Source: an uncultured Rothia sp. (GTDB taxonomy: Bacteria > Actinomycetota > Actinomycetes > Actinomycetales > Micrococcaceae). Taken from it: a stretch of 8,629 nucleotides of DNA. Below the pieces are notes generated by a model. That model ran no database searches, was not told the DNA's origin, and saw nothing but the letters and a program-made list of their open reading frames with translations. Positions 1-5,250 of the stretch are shown here, piece by piece. How positions within the stretch are numbered: position 1 is the first letter of the stretch; each line of letters begins with the position of its first letter. A program made the position numbers and the translations under genes. The stretch spans positions 1 through 8,629 of the forward strand of contig CALGXU010000221.1 in assembly GCA_937935205.1 (NCBI GenBank), written 5' to 3'.

Positions 1-184
1 CAGTATATAATACATATTTTGGGTACTTTGATATTTTATGTACAGTATATAATACCTACTTTGGGTACTTTGATATTTTATGTACAGTATATAATGCATA
101 ATTTGGGTACTTTGATAGTTTATGCACAGTATATAATACATACTTGGGGTACTTTGATGTTTTATCTACAGTATATAATACATT
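1..184. repeat. 42-bp AT-rich tandem repeat array (4.4 copies)
   Basis: Units start at 1, 43, 85 and 127, each exactly 42 bp, and a partial fifth copy starts at 169 and breaks off at about 184. Every unit begins CAGTATATAAT and carries GGGTACTTTGAT near its middle. Most variation between units falls in an eight-base block after the first twelve bases. Unit 2 differs from unit 1 at two positions, and units 3 and 4 at four each. The array is strongly AT-rich in a GC-rich chromosome. Because 42 is divisible by three, four of the six frames stay open through it, giving 14-residue peptide repeats (for example KISKYPKYVLYTVH on the minus strand), but no start signal supports translation. The array may continue left of the window. 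No unique spacers are present, so it is not a CRISPR array. Confidence 0.95.
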
Positions 185-364
185 GAAGCTCCGGCTGAGG
201 CTCACGGCCACTCCCACGGTGGCGGCGGTTGCTGTGGCGGCCACGACGAGCCGAAGGAAGAAAAGGGTGGCTGCTGCGGCGGCCACGACGAGCCCGAACC
301 GGTCGTGGAGGAAGCTCCCGCGGGTGGTTGCGGCTGTGGTGCTGGCGGTTGCGGCTCCAAGTAG
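179..364 (+). pseudogene. 5'-truncated Cys/His-rich metal-binding protein tail
   Basis: An open frame of 61 codons ends in TAG at 362-364. It starts directly after an in-frame TAA at 176-178 inside the last repeat unit, and it has no usable ATG or GTG and no ribosome binding site. Past the first two repeat-derived codons it has the GC-rich third positions of real coding DNA. The peptide is rich in metal ligands: HGHSH, then two copies of CCGGHDEP, an acidic stretch (PEPVVEEAP), and a final GGCGCGAGGCGSK. Such tails bind Ni, Zn or Cu in, for example, SlyD-type peptidyl-prolyl isomerases and metallochaperones, but the domain that would identify this protein is missing. Either the tandem array replaced or interrupted the 5' part of the gene, or the rest lies left of the array. 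A misassembly across the repeat is also possible. Confidence 0.55.
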
Positions 365-372
365 CCCGCTAG

Positions 373-385
373 GGTAGTGACTACC
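373..385. repeat. 13-bp palindrome after the truncated gene
   Basis: GGTAGT and ACTACC flank a single central G, nine bases after the TAG stop. The symmetry suits a protein binding site better than an RNA hairpin, since the RNA loop would leave only four base pairs. No T-tract follows, so it is not an obvious terminator. Function unknown. Confidence 0.3.
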
Positions 386-402
386 TCAAACTTTATATTC
401 CA

Positions 403-467
403 AATATAGAATTTTCCCCTGAGTAACCTACTGAAAAGCATGGATATTCAGGGGAAAGCTCTATATT
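403..467. repeat. Long AT-rich inverted repeat upstream of the antiporter gene
   Basis: The left arm at 403-422 (AATATAGAATTTTCCCCTGA) matches the reverse complement of the right arm at 448-467 at 18 of 20 positions, around a 25-base loop. One of the two mismatches is a G-U pair in RNA. The 9-mer TATATTCCA also occurs as a direct repeat at 394-402 and 462-470, overlapping the arms. No T-tract follows on either side, so this is not a standard intrinsic terminator. It could be an operator, a structured leader element of the antiporter mRNA, or a remnant of a small mobile element. The surrounding stretch 365-615 holds no gene; GATAAT at 506-511 is a possible -10 box but lacks a good -35. Confidence 0.7.
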
Positions 468-615
468 CCATAAAACACATGAGGCTCAAAGGCAAAGAAA
501 GTAGAGATAATCACCTCAGAGCACCCATATCCCGAAAGCGGTATGCGCCACTCCGGTAGAGTAGAAAGACGTAGCCGACTAATCCTAGCCGCGCGAAAGG
601 AACAACACCGGGCCA

Positions 616-2358
616 ATGCTTTACCTCTCCGTTATCGTCATCATCCTGATCGCGACCGTGTTCATGGTCAGCGTCGGTGATCGACTCAACCTTCCCTGGC
701 CGGTCATGATGACCCTGCTCGGCGCCGCCGCGCTCTTCATCCCCAACCGACCGGACCTTACCATCGACAGCGACATCATCCTGCCGATCTTCCTTCCGCC
801 GCTGCTGTGGGCCATCGGCATTAAATTCTCCTGGGGCACCCTGCGCCGTCGCTGGAAATCTGTACTGCTCTACTCGGTGCTACTCACCACCGTCTCCGCC
901 CTGGCAATTGCCGGCGCAGCCATGTGGTGGGTCCCCGGCATGACTGTCGCCGTTGCTCTCGCCGTGGGTGCCGCAGTTTCCCCGCCCGACCCCGTCGCAG
1001 TGGAGGCAGTCGCCGAGCCCGTTGGTATTCCCCGCCGACTCATCGGCACCCTGCAAACCGAAGGTAGCTTCAACGACGCTATCGCAATTGTTCTCTTCCA
1101 CGCCGCAATCCACTCCATGACCAGCGGCCACCACATTGACCCGCTCTCGGTTGCCAAGGACTTCGTGCTCGGCTCGATCCTCGCGGTCATTATTGGTTAC
1201 GTCTTCGGCTGGCTCGGCGGCTACGTTCGCCAGCGCGCCCACGATGTAGTCACCAGCAACGCCGTGACCCTCGTGATTCCCTTCGGCGCATACCTGGCTG
1301 CTGAAAGCGTGCACGCCTCCGGCGTTATTGCCGTGGTCATTGGTGCTATCCAGTTCACCAGCACCAAGTACATGGCCGCTCTTGAAGCGGAAGAACGTCT
1401 CTCCTCCACCTCCTTCTGGCAGATTATTGAGCTGCTCATGACCGGTGTTGCCTTCGGCCTTATCGGCCTGCAGGCAAGTAGCATCATCGCCACCGCCGAC
1501 CCCTCCCGTATCGCGGGCCTCTTCGCTGACGGCGCCATGGTCGCCCTGGTCGCCATTCTCGTGCGCCTCATCTGGTTCACCATCGTCTGGCTTGCCGGAC
1601 GCAAGAACCCCATCCACGAGGGCGCCCCCGAAAGATTCGCCGAAGTTATTGTCATGACCTGGTCCGGCATGCGTGGCCTCGTGACCCTGATTCTTGCCCT
1701 GTCCATCCCCGTGGTCAACGGCACCGAACAGGTCCGCCAGGACGCTATCGTCATGATGCTCTCCGTGCTCTTCTTCACCCTCGTGCTACCCGGTCTGACC
1801 CTGCCCATGCTCGTGAGGGTCCTTGGCGTGCGTGCCAACCATGAAGAAGAAACCGCCGTACCCGAACTGCTCAAGATTGCGCAGGACGCCGCCCTTGAAG
1901 CACTGCAGGCGGAGGCGAAGGCAACCACCGACCCCGAGACCTACGCTCGCGTGAAGGAAATGTGCTCCGCCATTACCCGCCGTGACGAAATCAGCGAGGC
2001 GCTACCCGAAGAATACAAGCAACACATGGAGAAGGTTAAGGGCAAGAGGAACGACTTCGTGCGCCTGCGCGATGCCGCCCTCGCCGCCGCGCAGAACGAG
2101 GTTATTGCCGCCCAGGACCGCTACGACTCCCACGACGTGACCCGCGTGGTGCGTAAGCTGGACATCCTGGCGCAGGCTGAAAGCATCCGTTCCTCCGGCA
2201 TGTTCATTCTTCCCGCCATGACCGCCGGCGCGGTCGCACTGGAACGCTACAACCTCTGGAAGAAGCACCAGGGCACCCTGAGCACCCGCGCAATCCCCGT
2301 AGTGGAGAACGCGCCCGCCTCGCCCCTGGTCACCAACGAGGTAACCCCCAAGTCATAG
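616..2358 (+). CDS. CPA1-family Na+/H+ antiporter
   Basis: This 580-residue polytopic membrane protein exchanges Na+ (or K+) for protons across the cytoplasmic membrane, serving pH and salt homeostasis. Hydrophobic segments fill residues 1-400. CPA1 hallmarks are visible: SPPDPV at 122-127, EGSFNDA at 149-155 with the Asn153-Asp154 ion-binding pair, a helix with Glu230 followed by SGVIAVVIG, and WSGMRG at 349-354 with Arg353. A charged, helical cytosolic tail covers about 405-580, longer than the minimal transport core and typical of bacterial NhaP/YjcE-like members, where tails tune activity. ATG at 616 is chosen because the next Met (residue 17) would cut the first helix. The nearest Shine-Dalgarno-like AAAGGA lies 14 bases upstream, unusually far. 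The gene appears monocistronic, between two long inverted repeats. Exact ion preference cannot be read from sequence. Confidence 0.95.
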   Translation: MLYLSVIVIILIATVFMVSVGDRLNLPWPVMMTLLGAAALFIPNRPDLTIDSDIILPIFLPPLLWAIGIKFSWGTLRRRWKSVLLYSVLLTTVSALAIAGAAMWWVPGMTVAVALAVGAAVSPPDPVAVEAVAEPVGIPRRLIGTLQTEGSFNDAIAIVLFHAAIHSMTSGHHIDPLSVAKDFVLGSILAVIIGYVFGWLGGYVRQRAHDVVTSNAVTLVIPFGAYLAAESVHASGVIAVVIGAIQFTSTKYMAALEAEERLSSTSFWQIIELLMTGVAFGLIGLQASSIIATADPSRIAGLFADGAMVALVAILVRLIWFTIVWLAGRKNPIHEGAPERFAEVIVMTWSGMRGLVTLILALSIPVVNGTEQVRQDAIVMMLSVLFFTLVLPGLTLPMLVRVLGVRANHEEETAVPELLKIAQDAALEALQAEAKATTDPETYARVKEMCSAITRRDEISEALPEEYKQHMEKVKGKRNDFVRLRDAALAAAQNEVIAAQDRYDSHDVTRVVRKLDILAQAESIRSSGMFILPAMTAGAVALERYNLWKKHQGTLSTRAIPVVENAPASPLVTNEVTPKS

Positions 2359-2391
2359 TCGGAACCCTCACCGCATGTCCGAGCGTCACGT

Positions 2392-2462
2392 TTCTGCCCC
2401 TGCCTACGCCACCGAGATAAGCCCTCTGGTCTTTAGCTCACAGGCGATAGACAGGGGCAGAA
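2392..2462. repeat. Long imperfect hairpin after the antiporter gene
   Basis: Left arm 2392-2410 (TTCTGCCCCTGCCTACGCC) pairs with right arm 2443-2462 through an uninterrupted 11-bp outer stem and an inner stem broken by one mismatch and one bulge. The 32-base loop can fold further (GAG...CTC). It starts 34 bases after the antiporter stop, which suits a transcript end or 3'-stabilising structure, but there is no T-tract. Between it and the next start, TAAAAT at 2487-2492 could be a -10 box for the downstream gene, without a clear -35. Confidence 0.6.
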
Positions 2463-2542
2463 GCAGATTAAGCCTCAACTATCACCTAAAATGAGAACCG
2501 AACGTTAGCTCTCTCAAACTCACGAACACATTGAAAGTAGAC

Positions 2543-3067
2543 ATGGATTTCAAGACTCTCTCGCCTGCGTACCTGACCTCCCTCGGCGTTATTTTTTGCG
2601 GTGCGCTCTTGATTGGAACCTCCACCCCCTGGCTCGTGTGGCTCGGCTGGATTCTTCTGATTCTTGCGCTGGGTCTGAACGTCCTCGCCTTTGTGCTGTC
2701 CGTGGGTAAGGCGAAGGGTAACCCGACCCCGGCGCTGGTTGCCAACCTGGACGGTCTCGAGTCCTCCGTGGAGAACCGTATCCGCGAGCGCGCAGAGCAC
2801 CGCCGCGAAGAACGAGAAGCCGCTGAACATGAGGCTCATGAGGCTGCTGTGCAGGAAGTAGCTCCCGCTGAAGCCCCTGAGGCTGTTGAAGCAACTGAGC
2901 CTGCTGAAGCCGGTGAGCCCACTGAATCTGCCGAGGCTACCGAGGTTCGTGAGGAAGAGCCCACCGAATCCCAGCCGATTGTTGAGCGTGCCCCCGGCCG
3001 CATGAGCGTTCTGCCCTCGCGCCCCCGTTCGGGTCGTACCCCTAAGCCCCGATCCAACGCGCGCTAG
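2543..3067 (+). CDS. Small two-helix membrane protein with acidic Ala/Glu/Pro tail (paralog A)
   Basis: 174 residues, family not recognised. After a short N-terminus (MDFKTLSPAYL) come two hydrophobic helices, about residues 10-26 and 30-53. They are followed by a charged region (80-100, many Arg/Glu/His), an acidic low-complexity stretch rich in Ala, Glu and Pro (about 100-148), and a basic Arg/Pro/Ser end (152-174). The tail therefore switches from strongly negative to strongly positive, suggesting an extended cytosolic segment that interacts with something. A TTG at 2531 is in frame but has no Shine-Dalgarno. ATG 2543 has a weak GAAAG about ten bases upstream and gives an N-terminus that aligns with the next gene. 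The two helices are clearly homologous to those of that gene (SPAYL, GAxLxG, GWIL, LN), so the pair arose by duplication. Eleven bases separate them and they are probably cotranscribed. Confidence 0.8.
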   Translation: MDFKTLSPAYLTSLGVIFCGALLIGTSTPWLVWLGWILLILALGLNVLAFVLSVGKAKGNPTPALVANLDGLESSVENRIRERAEHRREEREAAEHEAHEAAVQEVAPAEAPEAVEATEPAEAGEPTESAEATEVREEEPTESQPIVERAPGRMSVLPSRPRSGRTPKPRSNAR

Positions 3068-3078
3068 GTAGGTCGGTA

Positions 3079-3453
3079 GTGAATACGAAGTTTTTGCTTT
3101 CCCCGGCGTACCTGGTTTCTGTTGCCCTGATGCTTTCCGGCGCGGTGCTTTCCGGTGGCCGGTTCATGCTGATCGGCTGGATTCTGTGCATTGTGGGTGT
3201 CTGCCTGAATGCTATGACTCTGGTGGTGCTGACGAACCGCGAGCAGCTGTACACCCTTGATGCGAAGGCTGCCCGAGGCACCCGCCGCGGCTTTGACGAC
3301 CGCCCCGCCGTGGTGCAGCGATTGGACGCTACTGCTACTGACGACGCAGCGGCTACTAATGATGCAGACGAAGAATCTGCGAAGGTTGTTGAGGAAGCCG
3401 CAGGGGAGCCCGCTGAAGCGCACGTTGAAGCACCCGTGCAGAAGATCAACTAG
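3079..3453 (+). CDS. Small two-helix membrane protein (paralog B)
   Basis: 124 residues, family not recognised, homologous to the preceding gene over its first ~55 residues. LSPAYL opens helix 1 (about 8-26) and GWILCIVG lies in helix 2 (about 29-52). The tail diverges: a basic patch (KAARGTRRGFDDR, 63-75) and then an acidic Ala/Asp/Glu stretch (84-118), without the basic end seen in paralog A. The start is GTG at 3079, preceded by AGGTAGG at 3067-3073, which overlaps the last base of the upstream stop codon; translational coupling is likely. The terminator at 3488 ends the transcript. The shared part is the membrane anchor, so the tails probably carry different functions or partners. Confidence 0.8.
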   Translation: MNTKFLLSPAYLVSVALMLSGAVLSGGRFMLIGWILCIVGVCLNAMTLVVLTNREQLYTLDAKAARGTRRGFDDRPAVVQRLDATATDDAAATNDADEESAKVVEEAAGEPAEAHVEAPVQKIN

Positions 3454-3487
3454 GCAGAAGACCAACTAGGGTGTCCCCCTAAGACGT

Positions 3488-3533
3488 AAAGACCGTAACC
3501 GCCCCCGTATGGGGGAGCGGTTACGGTCTTTTG
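3488..3533 (+). terminator. Strong intrinsic terminator
   Basis: A perfect 15-bp stem (AAAGACCGTAACCGC at 3488-3502 with 3517-3531) continues into a C4/G4 stem past a single bulged A, closing on a short GTAT loop, and ends in TTTT then GTT. It lies 34 bases after the stop of the second membrane-protein gene. The next gene converges from the right, and the stem is symmetric enough to act weakly in that direction too, although the reverse T-tract is only TTT. Confidence 0.9.
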
Positions 3534-3581
3534 TTCTGTGCCTCAACGTTCACCTCGGGCAACGCTCGTCGAATACTTTTT

Positions 3582-3597
3582 GGGGAGGAGGGAGGGG
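3582..3597 (+). other. G-rich purine tract, possible G-quadruplex
   Basis: GGGGAGGAGGGAGGGG contains four G runs (4, 2, 3, 4) separated by single A residues, in the 3' region between two converging genes (3454-3627, otherwise only the terminator). Four G runs with one-base loops allow a two-layer G-quadruplex. This is sequence composition only. Confidence 0.4.
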
Positions 3598-3627
3598 CGA
3601 GCGCAACGGGGTCTTTAGCGCTAGTTT

Positions 3628-4146
3628 TTAGTGCTGAGTACCCAGCTTCTGCGCCGCGAAATCCGCGTACTCCTGCACGTGCGCGCGAGCCTGCTTAGTC
3701 AGCGCCTTATTCTCCTCCAGGATGCGTGCCGACTGCGCTGCCATCAGCTCCAGGTATTGGCGGTCGCGGGTCTTTTTCCACGCGGTACGTGCCGCCTCCA
3801 GCTCCGCAAAATCGTTGAGCGCCTGACGCTGCATCGTGTACCGCACCCACATGAGCACCAGAATCAGCACCAGCGGAATGAGGCACGCCCAGCTCTGCCA
3901 CAGCCCGTACAGTGCCGCCGCAATGGCACCCAAAACAATCAGCACCGGAGAAATCGAGACGATGGGAGACTCCGGGCGGCTCTTCTGGTTCTTCACGAGT
4001 GATTCACGCGCCATAGCGCGGAAAGTGTCAGAGAAGCTGGACGGGTCGTAAGACTGGGCAGAATCGGCCTGCGGGCTCTTCTGAGACTGGCTCTTTGGAG
4101 ACTGGTTTTTGCCGGGCTGGTTCTTTGGGGGTTGAGCGGGGCACAT
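3628..4146 (-). CDS. Two-helix membrane protein with Lys/Gln/Ser-rich N-terminus
   Basis: 172 residues, family not recognised. Residues 1-60 are hydrophilic and disordered-looking, with repeated Pro-Lys-Asn/Ser-Gln units (PKNQPGKNQSPKSQSQKSPQ). Two adjacent hydrophobic helices follow, about 64-83 and 86-103, with a very short turn between them. The C-terminal 65 residues (about 105-168) are charged and helical (FAELEAARTAWKKTRDRQYLELMAA), probably a coiled coil in the cytosol. ATG at 4146 is preceded by GTGAGG with a short spacer. Its 5' region carries the parS site 35 bases before the start codon. The HAD phosphatase gene lies 147 bp upstream in the same direction. The hairpin-type layout resembles small membrane scaffold or stress proteins of actinomycetes, but no function can be assigned. 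Confidence 0.75.
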   Translation of the reverse strand: MCPAQPPKNQPGKNQSPKSQSQKSPQADSAQSYDPSSFSDTFRAMARESLVKNQKSRPESPIVSISPVLIVLGAIAAALYGLWQSWACLIPLVLILVLMWVRYTMQRQALNDFAELEAARTAWKKTRDRQYLELMAAQSARILEENKALTKQARAHVQEYADFAAQKLGTQH

Positions 4147-4180
4147 AGAAACCTCACGGGGGAGTAATGGGAAAGCGGAT

Positions 4181-4194
4181 GTTTCACGTGAAAC
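4181..4194. promoter_or_regulatory. parS: parS site (ParB/Spo0J binding sequence)
   Basis: GTTTCACGTGAAAC is a perfect 14-bp palindrome identical to the parS core used by chromosomal ParB proteins of Streptomyces and other actinobacteria. With flanks (TGTTTCACGTGAAACG) it matches 15 of 16 bases of the general bacterial consensus TGTTTCACGTGAAACA. ParB loads onto such sites, spreads, and recruits SMC/ParA for origin segregation. It sits in the 147-bp gap between two minus-strand genes, just upstream of the membrane-protein gene at 3628-4146. Family knowledge: parS sites cluster near oriC, so the window is probably origin-proximal. Confidence 0.9.
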
Positions 4195-4241
4195 GGGGGA
4201 GTGGGCGGCGAGTACGCGAGAGAAGCGACAAGTTGCGCGGA

Positions 4242-4267
4242 GGCGGGCGTCAGGCTCAGCGCTCGCC
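4242..4267 (-). other. GC-rich hairpin after the HAD gene
   Basis: Read on the minus strand, GGCGAGCG and CGCCCGCC (7 of 8 pairs) enclose a ten-base loop, 27 bases past the HAD stop codon. There is no T-tract. It might be a weak terminator or simply GC-rich chance pairing. Confidence 0.3.
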
Positions 4268-4293
4268 GTACCTATACGCCGCCTCGGCAGCTT

Positions 4294-5067
4294 CTACAGG
4301 GAAGCCTCAATAAACTCGTACGCCTTATCCACACAATCGGTGGTGACAGCCTTAACCTCATCGGGGGAGTAGCTGAAAGACGCCGAACGGTCAGCGTAGC
4401 GGTGCATGTCAATGTCGTTCCACGAATCACCAATCGTATGCACCTCATAGGAACTACCCGGATGCTCCGACTGCAGGTACTCCACCAGATGCTGCAGGCC
4501 GGTGCCCTTCGTGCAGGCGGGCGGCACAATATCCAAGAAATCCTGGTTCTTATGGCAGTCCGCCGAATCACCAAAACGCTCCAGAATCCAGGTGTACGCC
4601 GCCTCGCGGACCTGCGCATCCGGAATCCACAGGGGCACACCCACGTACTCGTGGTTCAGCAGGTCATCAGCCGGCAGGGGAGTGAACTCCGGCAGAATAT
4701 TCGTCGAGGAGCCCACCCTATCGCAGAGGCTGTAATCGTTATCCAGAGTGGTCGCGAACAGCGCCACGCCGTCCACGGTGCTGAAATGCTCGTAGCACGC
4801 CTGCACAACACTCACCGGAAGAGGCTGATGGTAAATCACCCGGTACTGCCGGTCGGTAATCACCGCACCCGTGTACAGCACGTGGTAATCAAAGCGGACG
4901 GCAGTCGGATTCAACGCCAGCTGAGTGGCAAAAATGCTCTTACCCGTGCACGAGACCGCCAGGTTACCCTCCGCCTGCCAGCGGGCAATCGCCCGCTCAG
5001 TGGCAGGCTCCACGGCGCGGTCAAACAGGATCGTGCCGTCAAGATCGAAAGCCATCAACTTGGTCAT
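4294..5067 (-). CDS. HAD-IIB (Cof-type) phosphatase
   Basis: 257-residue soluble hydrolase of the haloacid dehalogenase superfamily, predicted to remove phosphate from a small phosphorylated metabolite, often a sugar phosphate. Motif I is FDLDGT with nucleophile Asp8 and acid/base Asp10; motif II is Thr41 in SCTGKS; motif III is Lys187 in PPACTKGTGLQHL; motif IV is GDSWNDIDM with Mg2+-binding Asp214 and Asp218. The C2-type cap occupies roughly 80-180, placing it in subclass IIB with Cof, YbjI and SupH. The frame is open to 5109, but ATG 5067 is preferred. It has AAGGAG a few bases upstream and starts MTKLMAFDLDGT, as expected, whereas a 5109 start would add 14 residues without a ribosome binding site. 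The gene lies behind the PTS terminator on the same strand. A role on the transported sugar phosphate is possible but unproven. Confidence 0.92.
   Translation of the reverse strand: MTKLMAFDLDGTILFDRAVEPATERAIARWQAEGNLAVSCTGKSIFATQLALNPTAVRFDYHVLYTGAVITDRQYRVIYHQPLPVSVVQACYEHFSTVDGVALFATTLDNDYSLCDRVGSSTNILPEFTPLPADDLLNHEYVGVPLWIPDAQVREAAYTWILERFGDSADCHKNQDFLDIVPPACTKGTGLQHLVEYLQSEHPGSSYEVHTIGDSWNDIDMHRYADRSASFSYSPDEVKAVTTDCVDKAYEFIEASL
4325..4333 (+). other. Perfect DnaA-box 9-mer inside the HAD gene
   Basis: TTATCCACA is the consensus high-affinity DnaA box. It lies within the C-terminal coding part of the phosphatase gene, 130 bp from the parS site. One exact match in about 8.6 kb on two strands is expected by chance in well under one window in ten. 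It is single, with no cluster of boxes and no AT-rich unwinding element nearby, so this is not an origin. Confidence 0.35.
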
Positions 5068-5134
5068 AGAAACTCCTTCACAGGGAGGGGGTGCCAATAG
5101 TTCGCACACACCGCACCCTGCGTAAAACCTGCGT

Positions 5135-5182
5135 CAAAAGAGGGAAGCGGCCGGTACCTCTCAGTGTACCGACCGCATCCCC
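5135..5182 (-). terminator. Intrinsic terminator of the PTS operon
   Basis: On the minus strand a stem of eleven positions (10 paired, 5166-5176 with 5147-5157), extended by GGGA/TCCC beyond one mismatch, closes on an eight-base loop. It is followed by CTCTTTTGAC, giving a T4 tract. It lies about 70 bases after the EIID stop and about 70 bases before the HAD start codon, separating the two units. Confidence 0.85.
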
Positions 5183-5194
5183 TCCACTTGAGAT

Positions 5195-5240
5195 ATAGCC
5201 TGTGAATTTCACGCCTTCATTCAAGGGTGAACAGGGCTAT
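5195..5240 (-). other. Hairpin just downstream of the EIID stop
   Basis: ATAGCCTGT (5195-5203) pairs with ACAGGGCTAT (5231-5240) with one bulged base, and the loop contains the small palindrome GTGAATTTCAC. It lies between the EIID stop and the terminator and could protect the 3' end of the PTS mRNA or act as a first, T-less terminator. Confidence 0.45.
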
Positions 5241-5250
5241 CCACGGATTC

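Noticed and set aside
1..184. CRISPR array
   Set aside because: Units are directly contiguous with no unique spacers of constant length; the eight-base variable block is too short to be a spacer.
1..184. Array of sigma-70 promoters based on the repeated TATAAT
   Set aside because: The only -35-like hexamer (TTGATA) is 14 bases away, too close for a standard promoter, and AT-rich DNA gives such -10 boxes easily.
880..1617. 245-codon minus-strand frame inside the antiporter gene
   Set aside because: Gly/Asp/Asn-rich antisense product; the plus strand encodes conserved CPA1 motifs throughout.
2531..2542. TTG start at 2531 for the first small membrane protein
   Set aside because: No Shine-Dalgarno precedes it, and alignment with the paralog begins at the ATG at 2543.
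4181..4333. Replication origin at the parS/DnaA-box region
   Set aside because: There is one DnaA box only, inside a gene, without a box cluster, AT-rich unwinding region or dnaA/dnaN nearby.
4201..5100. 299-codon plus-strand frame opposite the HAD gene
   Set aside because: The minus-strand reading has all four HAD motifs; the plus-strand product is basic and featureless.
5068..5109. Upstream ATG at 5109 for the HAD phosphatase
   Set aside because: It would add 14 residues before the conserved N-terminal strand, and it covers the good AAGGAG site of the 5067 start.
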